From: Brachyhypopomus gauderio
Lineage: Eukaryota; Chordata; Actinopteri; Gymnotiformes; Hypopomidae
Assembly: GCF_052324685.1 (NCBI RefSeq)
Contig: NC_135213.1
Location: forward strand, 40,230,200-40,294,199
DNA length: 64,000 nucleotides
Direction of reading: 5' to 3'
The translations under genes and the position numbers were made by a program. The notes beneath the pieces are model-generated. The model was not told the origin of the DNA, did no database searches, and saw only the letters and a list, made by a program, of their open reading frames with translations. Position 1 is the first letter of the stretch. Each line of letters opens with the position of its first letter. Shown here piece after piece: positions 12,001 to 23,724 of this stretch.

Positions 12001-15000
12001 GAGTGGTGGTGTTTGGGCGGGGGGTGAGTGGTGGTGTGTAAGGGGGGGGGGTGAGTTGTGGTGTTTGGGCGGGGGGTGAGTGGTGGTGTGTAAGGGGGGG
12101 GGTGTGAGTGGTGGTGTTTGGGCGGGGGGTGAGTGGTGGTGTGTAAGGGGGGGGTGTGAGTGGTGGTGTTTGGGCGGGGGGTGAGTGGTGGTGTGTAAGG
12201 GGGGGGGGGGTGTTAGTGGTGGTGTTTGGGCGGGGGGTAAGTGGTGGTGTGTAAGGGGGGGGTGTGAGTGGTGGTGTTTGGGCGGGGGGTGAGTGGTGGT
12301 GTGTAGGGGGGGGGGGGGTGAGTGGTGGTGTTTGGGCGGGGGGTGAGTGGTGGTGTGTAAGGGGGGGTGTGAGTGGTGGTGTTTGGGCGGGGGGTGAGTG
12401 GTGGTGTGTAAGGGGGGGGGGTGAGTGGTGGTGTTTGGGCGGGGGGTGAGTGGTGGTGTGTAAGGGGGGGGGTGTGAGTGGTGGTGTTTGGGCGGGGGGT
12501 GAGTGGTGGTGTGTAAGGGGGGGGGTGTGAGTGGTGGTGTTTGGGCGGGGGGTGAGTGGTGGTGTGTAAGGGGGGGGGTGTGAGTGGTGGTGTTTGGGCG
12601 GGGGGTGAGTGGTGGTGTGTAAGGGGGGGGTGTGAGTGGTGGTGTTTGGGCGGGGGGTGAGTGGTGGTGTGTAAGGGGGGGGGGTGTGAGTGGTGGTGTT
12701 TGGGCGGGGGGTGAGTGGTGGTGTGTAAGGGGGGGGTGTGAGTGGTGGTGTTTGGGCGGGGGGTGAGTGGTGGTGTGTAAGGGGGGGTGTGAGTGGTGGT
12801 GTTTGGGCGGGGGGTGAGTGGTGGTGTGTAAGGGGGGGGTGTGAGTGGTGGTGTTTGGGCGGGGGGTGAGTGGTGGTGTGTAAGGGGGGGGTGTGAGTGG
12901 TGGTGTTTGGGCGGGGGGTGAGTGGTGGTGTGTAAGGGGGGGGGGTGTGGTGGTGTTTGGGCGGGGGGTGAGTGGTGGTGTGTAAGGGGGGGGTGTGAGT
13001 GGTGGTGTTTGGGCGGGGGGTGAGTGGTGGTGTGTAAGGGGGGGGGTGTGAGTGGTGGTGTTTGGGCTGGGGGTGAGTGGTGGTGTGTAAGGGGGGGGGG
13101 GTGTGAGTGGTGGTGTTTGGGCGGGGGGTGAGTGGTGGTGTGTAAGGGGGGGGGTGTGAGTGGTGGTGTTTGGGCGGGGGGTGAGTGGTGGTGTGTAAGG
13201 GGGGGGGGGTGTGGTGGTGTTTGGGCGGGGGGTGAGTGGTGGTGTGTAAGGGGGGGGTGTGAGTGGTGGTGTTTGGGCGGGGGGTGAGTGGTGGTGTGTA
13301 AGGGGGGGGGGGTGAGTGGTGGTGTTTGGGCGGGGGGTGAGTGGTGGTGTGTAAGGGGGGGGTGTGAGTGGTGGTGTTTGGGCGGGGGGTGAGTGGTGGT
13401 GTGTAAGGGGGGGGGTGTGAGTGGTGGTGTTTGGGCGGGGGGTGAGTGGTGGTGTGTAAGGGGGGGGGGGTGTGAGTGGTGGTGTTTGGGCGGGGGGTGA
13501 GTGGTGGTGTGTAAGGGGGGGGTGTGAGTGGTGGTGTTTGGGCGGGGGGTGAGTGGTGGTGTGTAAGGGGGGGGGGGGGGGGGTGAGTGGTGGTGTTTGG
13601 GCGGGGGGTGAGTGGTGGTGTGTAAGGGGGGGGGTGTGAGTGGTGGTGTTTGGGCGGGGGGTGAGTGGTGGTGTGTAAGGGGGGGGTGTGAGTGGTGGTG
13701 TTTGGGCGGGGGGTGAGTGGTGGTGTGTAAGGGGGGGGTGTGAGTGGTGGTGTTTGGGCGGGGGGTGAGTGGTGGTGTGTAAGGGGGGGGGGGTGTGAGT
13801 GGTGGTGTTTGGGCGGGGGGTGAGTGGTGGTGTGTAAGGGGGGGGGGGTGTGAGTGGTGGTGTTTGGGCGGGGGGTGAGTGGTGGTGTGTAAGGGGGGTG
13901 GGGTGGTGAGGGACTGGGGCAGATACCTCTGCAGCTCTGAGAGTGCTGTGCTTAACCTGCTGAAACACACACTCAGGCCACTGGCTCTGTCCAGACTGCT
14001 CCCGACACACTGTTGTTTTTTCTGGAAGTTGGTGATCTGCTTCATGCCGGTCCAGATCTCCTTGGCGTTGCTTTGCCCTTCTGTGGGCACCTCCTTCCCC
14101 GCAGTCTCACCCTCCGCTCCTTCTGCTCCCGTTTCATTAACCCTTGGTCCTTCAGTCTGAGGGCTGCGTCACCTGGTCCAGTAGACCCATCAGATCCTGG
14201 GTGACCCATGGCTTATAATAACAAACACAGCCTGACTGGATGGTCATAGAGAGCAAGCTGACGTTCTCAGGCTGTAGTCACAATAACAGTCCCTCTAACT
14301 TGAGAGTACAAAGGTGTGAATTACTGCCAACACTTGTAAAATGTACTGTAGTTTCAGCACAGTGTAAGTCCACCCAATAAAGTGCATGCTCAGTGTATAC
14401 CTTTGTAAAATCTATTATATATTAACTAACTATATAATAACTATATAAAACTATATAATAACTGTTATATATAACAGCTTACTATATAGGTAGATAATAA
14501 CTATTTATATTAAATAACTGTATAGATAGATTGGTTGTATAGTACCAAGTATGTAGAGAAAAGCAAGAGGAAACTTTTCATTTGTACCAAAAGTGAAACT
14601 ATGTCATTTGTTAAAGTGTTACAAACTGACCTTGGGAGTGGATGCATTTTATTGCTCTGATCATAAACAGTTTTTAAACCTTTCTTCTTTCATGAGATAT
14701 GTTTTCTTTGAACAGAGAAAGACACCATGGACATTTGGTGTAACGGACAGAAAATGGAGACAGCTGTAAGTAGCCAGAGATGGTTTGGTATAAAATTACG
14801 CCATAATTTATTATACAAAGTTAACACTTCATTTAATCCACTACCTTATGTTCGGTTCTGTGATAGATGAATGTAGACAGGTAATGGATTTAATTTAAAC
14901 AAAAAAGTGAGACACCTTCTGACATTCTAATATCACTAATGTCAAAAACCAGTCAGTAACACTTTAAGACATTCCCCAGTAAGCATAATTATTGGTCAGT

Positions 15001-15212
15001 ATTCGTATTGGACACTGGCTGTGGGATAAAGCACATTGAGTGACATGTACCAATCTTGCCAGGGGGAGTTTGTGGATGACGGCACAGAGACACACTTCAC
15101 GCTGGGCGATCACGACTGCTGCATCAGGGCCGTGAGCAGCGGGCGGAGGAGGGAGGGTATCATTCACACACTCATGGTAGACGCCACACAAATAGCAGAG
15201 GCTGCCGAATAA
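9022..15212 (+). CDS. faim: Fas apoptotic inhibitory molecule 1 (complete, 4 coding exons)
   Basis: Coding exons are 9022-9153, 9974-10202, 14716-14765 and 15063-15212 (stop TAA), joining in phase to 186 aa; human short FAIM is 179 aa. FAIM is a small cytosolic all-beta protein that protects cells from Fas-induced death and limits protein aggregation. Diagnostic segments are V-W-E-V-A-L-S-D-G-V-H with F-E-H-G-T-T-G-K-R-V-V-Y-V-D-G-K in exon 1, WMFKLVGKESF and GFAYQYTLEING in exon 2, MDIWCNGQKMETAGEF across exons 3-4, and GTETHF plus EGIIHTLMVD near the C-terminus. The start at 9022 is chosen because it gives the family-length N-terminus; an upstream in-frame ATG at 8992 would add ten residues. 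Introns 1 and 2 contain large minisatellites and a LINE relic. Confidence 0.95.
9165..9492. repeat. Hierarchical minisatellite (15-bp unit, 75-bp higher-order unit) in faim intron 1
   Basis: The basic unit is CCCGGACACTTTACA. Five variant units (CCCGG, CCCGA, CCTTA, CCCGGGCACG and CCCAA types) recur in the same order about three times, forming a 75-bp higher-order repeat. The array starts about a dozen bases after the exon 1 donor. The long open frames it creates on both strands are by-products of a 15-bp period. Confidence 0.95.
9538..9878 (-). mobile_element. tRNA-derived SINE, copy 1 (faim intron 1)
   Basis: Read on the minus strand from 9878, the head resembles a tRNA gene, with an A-box-like TGGTCTGGTGGTAGGGAA and a B-box-like GTGGGTTTGATTCCC. 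It is followed by the family body (CAGTCATGGCC..., CTAGTAATC...) and a tail ending near CGATTGCGGTGTAAAA. The (CA)n interior is expanded and partly duplicated. It belongs to the same family as copies at 18204, 31048, 35921, 38091 and 57646. Confidence 0.88.
10540..10622. repeat. Degenerate CCTAAC/CCTAAT telomere-like stretch
   Basis: Short runs of CTAACC, CCTAAC and CTTAACCTC variants. This could be an interstitial telomeric relic or part of an old transposon tail; the sequence alone does not decide. Confidence 0.4.
11826..13905. repeat. 2-kb G-rich minisatellite in faim intron 2
   Basis: The unit is about 54 bp: GTGAGTGGTGGTGTTTGGGC, a G run, GTGAGTGGTGGTGTGTAAG, then a run of 7-16 G. Nearly 40 copies are present, and unit length varies mainly through the G runs. 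The G-rich strand is the sense strand of faim, so the transcript could form G-quadruplexes. Long Pro/Thr/His open frames on the other strand (to 731 codons) are artefacts of the repeat. Confidence 0.97.
13906..14215 (-). mobile_element. Fragment of a non-LTR retrotransposon (L2/Rex-like LINE) ORF
   Basis: On the minus strand, frames spread over the fragment spell P-W-V-T-Q-D-L-M-G-L-L (near 14200) and N-A-K-E-I-W-T-G-M-K-Q-I-T-N-F (near 14050). This is the linker between endonuclease and reverse transcriptase in fish L2/Rex-type LINEs. Frame changes and the lack of the RT core show it is a dead fragment. It abuts the G-rich minisatellite directly, which interrupts what would be its continuation. 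The family assignment is from memory. Confidence 0.6.
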
Positions 15213-15301
15213 GAGCACGTTCCAGGCTGATCCCAGGTCAGTCTTGTGACTGCCCTCCTGCTGGGTAAGATCAGAATTCATATGAAGAGATCTGGTCTTC
15301 A

Positions 15302-15346
15302 GTGAGTGTGAGTGTGAGTGTGAGTGTGAGTGTGAGTGTGAGTGTG

Positions 15347-15408
<62 letters not shown>
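15302..15408. repeat. (GAGTGT)n followed by (GT)n microsatellite
   Basis: A hexanucleotide GTGAGT block grades into a pure GT tract. Confidence 0.95.
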
Positions 15409-15708
15409 AGGTATGGTTTTAGCAGTGAGGCACCCATGTGGATTCCAGGGTTCTCACTGAGCCAATATACAGCAAGTTTTCATTGGACCTGCTGCATATC
15501 AGAATGAACAGGTGTGAACTCCCCCTGAAACACCTGTACTCCTACATTACACTTGAACTATTTCACATGAGGCCCTTCACTATAACCCTCATCCTGAAAT
15601 ATTATTTATATTATTATTATTATTATTATTATTATTATGTACACATTGTGTTACATGTCCAAGCTCACCATCAATGAAAAAGTGGTTGTAGATGTAATAT
15701 GGCATATA

Positions 15709-15710
15709 TA

Positions 15711-15770
<60 letters not shown>
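15709..15770. repeat. (AT)n microsatellite
   Basis: About 30 AT dinucleotides, able to form a long hairpin. Confidence 0.95.
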
Positions 15771-15774
<4 letters not shown>

Positions 15775-16501
15775 TATAGTATAGCAGGCATAAGAAGGGA
15801 AATATTTTATTCATGGCATTATTTAGTCTGAATTTACACTGGACAATGATCTGCCATTATGTTTCTGTAAGAGTACCCTGGACAACATTCATTTCTCTCT
15901 TGTGTTAAACTCACATAAGTTTGTCTTCACAGTGAGCTGAGGGTTGGGCACGTTTAAAATGATAGCAATGCTACGTTGTAATCGGAGCTGTTTGGATCCA
16001 GTTTGAACTCAGACATTCAGGAAAAGAAAAACACACATGGGTACATGTTGTTCCTTACATGTATAAACTATACAAGTACCACGTGTAATCAACCCATAGG
16101 TGCTTATTGTGGTGGCTTCATCAAACCTTCAAAACATTCCTTTGACATATTTGAGTATATTTTTACAGACAGTACAGCAGTACTAGTGGTAGTACGGCAA
16201 TAATGTTCCTGTAGAAGCACTTTATCTTCCTCGTAGGCACTTTGATCATTATAAAGGCAGAGTATCTTTTTACATTTGATGTTTTCCATGATCAGTTTTT
16301 GGTCTTTTGTCTTAAGCACTGGCTTCTTATTTAGAGAGTGACTTATGATTCATGCCTGATTATTGACATGATTGGTATATAAATGTAGTGAATCTTCTGT
16401 TGGGTTAAAGGATGCTGTGTCTGCTAACATACCAGCAGCAAGGTATTGAGTGCCTGTACGTGCCAAAATACTCAAGGGTCAGTATATATAGTACATATAA
16501 T

Positions 16502-16574
<73 letters not shown>
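16502..16574. repeat. Compound (GT)n(AT)n microsatellite
   Basis: A GT tract passes directly into an AT tract. Confidence 0.95.
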
Positions 16575-16576
<2 letters not shown>

Positions 16577-17115
16577 CACACACAGTAATTATGTTTCTTT
16601 CTCTTCCCAAATAGACACTGTAGGAACTGACTTTCAAATGATTTTCCTGATGGAAGCAAAAATGAAATGTGATGAAATATTTACTGTCATAGTTTCTGCA
16701 GGTGCAATATTCTTCCAAAGTTAATGTTGATGTCAATATTGTACCTCAGTATATTTCTATTGTAGAAAATACCATTGCTATTATATTTGCATATTAAATT
16801 ATGTACAGTAAATGTTTAAAGTATGTTTTTTTTGTTATGTTATGATAGCCAGTGTTGTATATGCATTGTTAAATTGATAAGTCAAGTCTGAGTATTGAAC
16901 TGAATTTAGAGATGCGCTTTCTCTCTGTCTGTTGTTTCCTTCAGTTTGATTGACTTTTAAACAAAAACATTTAGTTAGATTTATAACTGTCTAATGGTAA
17001 CACAAAATCCTGGTATTATTTCATTGCCAAGAGGTCAATTTATGTATGTTCATATTTATAAGATAATTTCAGGCAAATATAAAAGAACAGAAGTTACACT
17101 CATGAAATCGATTAG

Positions 17116-17121
17116 TTTATT
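17116..17121 (-). terminator. Candidate polyadenylation signal of parp9
   Basis: AATAAA on the minus strand about 325 nt beyond the parp9 stop codon. No transcript evidence is available. Confidence 0.3.
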
Positions 17122-17444
17122 GCTCCATTCAAAGGGCAGCCTAGTTTTCTCCACACACTTAAAATATTATAAAGTCTATAAGCTGAATCCTCAGTTCTAT
17201 AAACTACTATAACTTCATTATCTATATTAATGTTTTAAGCTACAATGGCATAAATGAAAACATGGAACTACTGTTATTTGGTTATGTATGCTATAACTAA
17301 CCCAGCAATTGAGTTTAGATTTGCTCACAACATGAGAAGAAACTCATCTTTTAATTAACTAAGTTGTACTATCATCATTACGTATTTTAAAACAATAATA
17401 AAATGAAGAAAAAAACAGAAGTAAAGGGGGCCCTTGGCCCTGAG

Positions 17445-20400
17445 CTAAACGGTGCTGGTGTTGGTCCTGGTGTTGATGCAGGTGAGGAGGAACCGTGGAA
17501 GGGCCTGCTGGCTGTGGAAAATGACGTGGACATCTTTCACGTCATTGGTCACACTGTTGTAACAGACCAGTGGGTCAGACCCAGTCGGAGGAGGCACAAT
17601 AAGTTCTGGTGAACCTACAGTGCTTTTCCCAGTGAGCACTTGAGCCTCAAAGATGTAGACGTAGTCCTCCTCCCAGTTCTCCCACAGCCTGAGAACTCGC
17701 CCCACTTCACTGGTGAAGTAGATCCCAGCTCCACAGCGCTGCTCTGGAAAGTGAATTATGTTCACAGTTAGTGATGTGTGGCCATTACCAGTGACAAAGT
17801 AACATTTAACTCCATATCATCTTTGACACTTAATCAGTGTCAGTCACAGGAGGAGTAGATTCAGGTAAGTACAGGGAGTCCAGGTGTGATGGGTTCTACC
17901 TGCAGGAGGTGCGTATTCCCTCTGGAAACCTATCCTGCAGATGTGGTCACAGAACTGTGCTGTGACACACTGGTACAGCCACTGGGGTTCACCTGACACT
18001 CGTTTCTTGTTCAACTGGAAGAGCTGCTCCAGGGCGTAGTTCTCGATTTTCTCCACCTCAAACAACCAATACAACCACATTCCATGTAATACTTTCATTA
18101 GACAGAAAACTCTGAGAGGGGACAACACAATGAAGCAAACCCACATCACTACCCTCCATCACGGGAGGGTGGAGGAGAATGACCAAGATCATACACCCCT
18201 GAAGGTCAGTCATGGCCTGGTGGTAGGGAACTGGTCTTGTGACCGGAGGGTCATGGGTTCGATTCCCAGACCTGAGGCCATGACTGAGGTGCCCTTGAGC
18301 AAGGCACCTAACCCCAACTGCTCCGGGCTAGGGCTGCCCATCGCTCTGGGCACGTGTGATCCACAGCCCCCTAGTAATCACTAGTGTGAGTGTGTGTGTG
18401 TGTGTGTTTTAATTGCACAGATGGGTTAAAGCAGAGGACAAATTTCGATTGCGGTGAAAAATCACAATTGACAAAATATGGTACATTTACATACAAAATC
18501 TACATCAGGGGACCTTCTAGCTCCTGGTAGAGGTCCCAAGCTTAAAGGAAAAAGACCACCCAGAGAATGGTGTGTGTGTGTGTATTTATTAAATTTTTTC
18601 ACATACCTTCATAATTTTCAATCCACAATCCTTAATTTTTTTCCACCTTTCAGTCTCTGTTGAATTAGGTTGGGGTCTGGGTGTCCTCTCATAATATGAC
18701 CCACTGGTTAACTTGGGCATGCTGGAGTAGAGACTGAAAAAACCTAATGTACAAAGAAACAATGAGACTACCTTTCAGATATAACAGCATTACCCAAGAC
18801 ACCATGCGGTTGTGTTCTTAGAGCTTACACGTCCTCCTGAGCTGCTGCCCTTGTTCAGTCTTTGCTTGTCCAAGTCTGCAGTCAACCTTAAAGGTTTTGC
18901 CATTCATAGAAACAGTGTCAACACCTGCAAGGTAAGCCTTCTCCAAAGCAGTGCTAGTGTCTACTCTCTCCGAGCCGAGGGAATCCTCCCAGCGGACCAC
19001 AGAGTGCAACAGGTCTTCCTCTTCTGTCTGAGCAAAAACATCTTGAGCCTGGCAGAGCATCGACTCCACCTCTATAGCAGCACAAGCGACTGCTACGGGT
19101 CGCTCCCCTGTGATGGTAATACCACATTTGCCCTTTCTGAAAGACTCTGTGATAAAAACATTAAATATGGTCTGAAAGGACTTCAGATTTGCATGATCCT
19201 GTTGGCCCAAGTGCATGATTAGGTTGTTTTCCACATCAGCAGAGAATCGAGAAAAGTGCAGCATTCTGTCTGTCCATCGTTGGGCCTCTCTCAGTGCCTC
19301 ATGGGAGTTAGCGAAGAGCTCAATGCCAGGAGTCGTTCCATAGTCGTCAAACGATGAGCCTGTCAGAGCATTGAAAGAAATTTTTATCTTTCTTTTCTAT
19401 TTTTTAAATATATTTTGTAGAGTCCTTTTTAAATAATTCCTCTGTTCTTACCTTTGCCAGTGGAACTACTGGTGACAGCAGCACTCGTTTTCTCCAGTAA
19501 AGCCAATTCCCGTTCAAAAGCCTGAAATACATCGATCCAGTCAAAATCACCTATCAAACTGCCTGTTTGACATTTCACGATTCACAATATGCATTTTGAG
19601 TTCCACAGCAAAACAAATGGCACTGTGAAAAGTGTAAACTACACCTGTACCTCGAATGCACGTATGTCTTGTGAAAAAATGACAAAATATACGTCCATTT
19701 TCTTCCCTCTGTGGGTCTGGGCAAATTCTTGTACTGCACTCATCATTATCTTAGAAACGTCTTCGTTCCGAAAGCCAAGGTTGCCAGTGCCAATAGTGGG
19801 GAAAGCTAACGACGAGAAGCCATCTTTACTGGCCATGCTAAGACATTTCATGACCACCGAATGAAGAATCTACAAAAACATGTGATTCATGTTATGACAG
19901 AAATTAATCTGAGCCACTCAAATCAATACAAATTAAGGATGAAATAAACTCCAAATTAAAAATCACAATATTAATGACATAACATTTATTATAAAGAAGT
20001 AGTGAAAGACAGTGTGGCCAGCATAAATGAAATCTGACCTTATCAGCATTGTAACTGCTGCTCTTCTGAGCACAGACAGTGTGGTACACTGCCTTACAAT
20101 TCAGCTTATAGGCACCAGTAGAAATAACACTCCCATCCTCAGTGGGCCTGATTCGATGCTTTCGTATTTCATACTGCATCTTGTATCCAGCTTTGTCCAG
20201 TATAGCCTTTGAAATCTGTCCGCCTGATAAGTCAAACGTACGTCCCACTGTGTTCACAATGACATCTGCCTGTAAACAGTGTCAGAAAAAGAATCAATAC
20301 AAGACATAATTAAAAGACTACTAACAGTTTGAATTATTTTGGTCTGTTAAAAACTTCAAAAACTCGTAAGATTTTTTTTTATTAATGTGTTTTATGAAGG

Positions 20401-21685
20401 GGGAAGGAGGATAAATTCAGCCTTTTCAGAGCTGCGATTAAGTCTTGAATTATCATTAGGCTAGTTTTAAATAAATCTAGGGTTACGGTTAAAAAACAAA
20501 TTAAAAAAAGTAATGAAGTAATAGATTTGTGCTCAAAATTGTAATTATTTAATATTGTATAAATATTACTTTTAACATATAATGAAAAACAATAATTGTA
20601 AATAGTGAATTCAACAAATCACAACACTTAAACATACTTGATATATTCTGAAAAATCACACCAAAATGCCTAAAATAATTGAAGTCACATGTTCAAATCA
20701 GAGCCAGAGCTCATTCCTACTTAAGTGCTCTTTTACAGATACTAGTTAAAGGTCAAGAGTGGTTCGTTTTTATTGTTGTTCTTTAACTTACTGCCTCATT
20801 CTCGATGGCACCCTTTTTGAGTAACAGTGTAATGTTTCCGAGGTCCACACTGGGGTATGCAGGCCCAGTTCGTGTCCTGGTCTGACTTGGCTCTGACTTG
20901 ACCCACTGTCCCATGTGGTCAGATGGCCCCAGTAACATCATGCATGCTCTAAGCATCTCCTGAACTGTGGGATCATCATTATTCACCAGGCGTAAGTCCA
21001 GGCTCCCGTTTGATGCTGTTCGGTTATCGCTAAAACACTTCACAGTGTTTACAATGATGTTTGCACAGATATCACGTGGAAAATTGTAGAGACCTGAGCT
21101 AACTGCAGGGATTGCCACAGACTTCAGGTTGTTATACTCAGTTAGTTCTAAAATGCTCCAAACAGCATTCTCTAGCAAACCTGCTGCCTTTTCAAGTTCT
21201 GTCCTCGTTGGGTTTGGGGATACACAAGGTCCAACTGCATGTATGATCATCTTACAAGGAAGATTTCCAGCTGGGGTAGTAAAAGCTTTACCTGTGGGGA
21301 CTTTCCCATATTGATTTACAAGTTGGTTACTCATTTGTTGTATTATGGGACCTCCAGCTTTGCTCAGAGCGAGAGCAAGTCCCCCTGCATGATTTAAGTC
21401 CTCATTGGCCGCATTAACCACAGCATCCACCCTGTGGGCTGTGAGATCATCCTTCCACACAGATATCTTCAAGCCATTGGCCAGCGGTTTCGAGTACTTC
21501 ATTTCAGGCTGGGTTGAGTTGGCACGGCCAGGGGATGAAGTGGTGGGTACATCTACATTATGGACCACAGCCGTGCAACCAAATTTTCCTTTTAAAGCAG
21601 TGCATAAGGCATAATGGCTCTGTTTCACAATCTCAATCCCTTCTGGGCTGAGTAGAATATATGCCTTTGTACTCATTGCAGCCAT
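17445..21685 (-). CDS. parp9: PARP9-type macrodomain ADP-ribosyltransferase-like protein (complete, 8 coding exons)
   Basis: Coding exons (minus) are 21685-20792, 20269-20039, 19869-19651, 19521-19452, 19359-18829, 18743-18607, 18056-17900 and 17743-17445, joining in phase to 845 aa (human PARP9 854). Macrodomain 1 (about 72-250) has SVWKDDLTAHRVDAVVNAAN and GGLALALSKAGG, almost identical to PARP9. Macrodomain 2 (about 284-450) is degenerate at the ligand loop but keeps [11 protein letters not shown]. The C-terminal ART fold (about 690-845) has Q where active PARPs have the catalytic His (LYQCV) and Thr in the third triad position (FLLTC), as in human PARP9. In mammals PARP9 pairs with the E3 ligase DTX3L in interferon signalling and DNA repair. 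A non-coding first exon ends at 23338. Confidence 0.94.
18204..18490 (+). mobile_element. tRNA-derived SINE, copy 2 (parp9 intron 6)
   Basis: The head TCAGTCATGGCCTGGTGGTA, B box GGGTTCGATTCCC and tail TTTCGATTGCGGTGAAAAA are clear. It is antisense to parp9 and includes a short internal (GT)n. Confidence 0.9.
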
Positions 21686-21756
21686 TTTTCTTCAAACAGA
21701 AATAGCAGAGATCCTTTAAAAGAAAGAAGGAAAGAGCATGAAAAAAAATCCCACAC

Positions 21757-22375
21757 CATCATTACTGAGAATAACTGATCATTACTGAGAATAACTGATC
21801 ATTACTGAGACTAACTGATCATTACTGAGAATAACTGATCATTACTGAGACTAACTGATCATTACTGAGAATAACTGATCATTACTGAGACTAACTGATC
21901 ATTACTGAGAATAACTGATCATTACTGAGAATAACTGATCATTACTGAGACTAACTGATCATTACTGAGAATAACTGATCATTACTGAGAATAACTGATC
22001 ATTACTGAGAATAACTGATCATCACTGAGAATAACTGATCATCACTGAGAATAACTGATCATTACTGAGAATAACTGATCATTACTGAGACTAACTGATC
22101 ATTACTGAGAATAACTGATCATTACTGAGAATAACTGATCATTACTAAGACTAACTTATCATTACTGAGAATAACATCATTACTGAGACTGATCATTACT
22201 GAGAATAACATCATTACTGAGACTGATCATTACTGAGAATAACTGATTATTACTGAGACTGACTGATCATTACTGAGACTAATTGATCATTACTGATACT
22301 AACTGATCATTACTGATACTAGCTGTTCATCACTGATACTAGCTGATTATGATCATACTGAGCTTGGTTAGTTAT
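21757..22375. repeat. 20-bp minisatellite in the parp9 5'-UTR intron
   Basis: The unit is ATTACTGAGAATAACTGATC, with A/C variation at one position (GAATAA or GACTAA), near-perfect for about 400 bp and then decaying. Each unit contains a GATC. It lies between the parp9 coding start and its non-coding exon. Confidence 0.96.
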
Positions 22376-23337
22376 CATTGAGGTTGGTTGCTTATCTGTT
22401 GGTTGCATGGTCTGAGTGTTGCCAATTATTATTATTTATTGATTGATTTCTACCATTGACACTGTGATATAATTTCTGAATTCAATTAGTCCTGGATGTT
22501 TCAGACTGTTCTAAATCTGTTTTAAACATGGCTGCCTCCATGTGCAGGACCTGGTCTATGTAGCATAAACTGATTCATTAGCAGAATGCAATCTGATTCT
22601 TCATCTCATGTAAGATACACTTAATAGAACATGTAATAATTTTCACAAATAGCTTTCTTTGCTACGTCTGGCGACTAAAATGGCTACTCATTTAATGTTG
22701 TAACACATGTAAATAACATATTCCTGTATAGCCTACTATTAATGGTCTAAAAGATTACATTACTTGTTTATCATTTTTTTATTTTAAAGTCCCTCTTAAG
22801 TCCATTGACCTTTTTTTGTACAATTTTTCTAACCAAATATATGTAGACAAAATCAATTAAGGGTGTTGAAAAGCTGTGAGAATCTGGAGTTTTAAGCTGT
22901 CCTTGATAACCTGTGTGTGGTGGTCAGTGCAAGAAAAACAAACCAATGTTCCAGTTATGGTTCACCCTTATGGTTCCAGTTATGGTTCAGGGGACCCTGT
23001 TGTTAATTTACTACATTCATGTGCCTGTTTCCACTACATTTGTACGAGTCCCCGGTAATATCACTGGTGTTGGAGCCACACACACAGGGTCACATTTGGA
23101 CTGCTGAGGTGAATTTACCCCCATACTCCGCTTTCCTAGTGAACTACTGCAACTACTCGCTTCTGCAAATGCATTCAGTTTGAAGTTGTGAAGTTAAGCG
23201 TCGACAGATCTTAGCGAAAGGACCGACACAATAATACTACGTTAAATAGTATTTAGACGAGCAGTCTTAAAATATCTTGAATATGGGGATGTTAGTCTGT
23301 AATCGCGCTTGTTGGGGATTTTGTAGAAATGACTTAC

Positions 23338-23545
23338 CTGATGTGTCAAAAGCAAAGACGACCAACAAAACGACGTAGTTAGAAATAAAGTCGAAAGCAA
23401 AAGTGTTTCCAAACCTGTATTACGGGCCTTCTCTCCACTGCACAACAACATCTACTTCATCAGGTTTGAGGCCAAAGTCGCAGCGATTATTGTTTCATTT
23501 TTGACATTGACGTTCAAACTATTTCACTTCCACTTCTGACAGGTC
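23338..23545 (-). other. parp9: Non-coding first exon of parp9 (5' UTR), 5' end approximate
   Basis: On the minus strand a strong donor CAG|GTAAGT occurs at 23338/23337. A matching acceptor, TTTCTTTTAAAG, ends at 21714, 28 bp upstream of the parp9 ATG. This would make a spliced leader with its start close to the parp14 promoter. The 5' boundary is a guess. Confidence 0.55.
23522..23531 (-). promoter_or_regulatory. ETS/IRF composite element match (EICE-like)
   Basis: The minus strand reads GGAAGTGAAA, a full match to GGAANNGAAA bound by PU.1-IRF4/8 complexes. The motif is short, so it may be chance. Confidence 0.35.
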
Positions 23546-23712
23546 GTGCAGTCGTGCTGAGTTCGCCCTATAATATTACACTATAATTTTACACTATAAT
23601 TGACCCAATGACTGTATGACTTTACCGTGTGTCTATGGTTCAGCACCAGCGTGTAAAATAACTTTCGTCTTCCGTGTCCGTCTCTTCTCTCCAGTCTCCA
23701 TATCGGGAAAAC

Positions 23713-23724
23713 AAAAGTGAAACT
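23713..23724 (+). promoter_or_regulatory. ISRE-like element (interferon-stimulated response element)
   Basis: AAAAGTGAAACT differs from the core ISRE GAAANNGAAACT at one position only. It lies 52 bp upstream of the parp14 ATG. Confidence 0.55.

Larger units (their letters stand above)
15213..17444. other. Convergent intergenic region between faim and parp9
   Basis: It holds the 3' flanks of two convergent genes and several microsatellites (15302-15408, 15613-15638, 15709-15770, 16502-16574). No additional exon is seen. A minus-strand AATAAA (plus 17116-17121) is a possible parp9 polyadenylation signal. Confidence 0.55.

Noticed and set aside
11815..14090. Minus-strand open frames of 731 and 625 codons rich in Pro, Thr and His
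   Set aside because: They are produced by the G-rich minisatellite, have no domain, and lie in a faim intron.
21757..22375. CRISPR-like array of regular 20-bp units
   Set aside because: There are no distinct spacers between identical repeats, and the genome is eukaryotic; it is a minisatellite.
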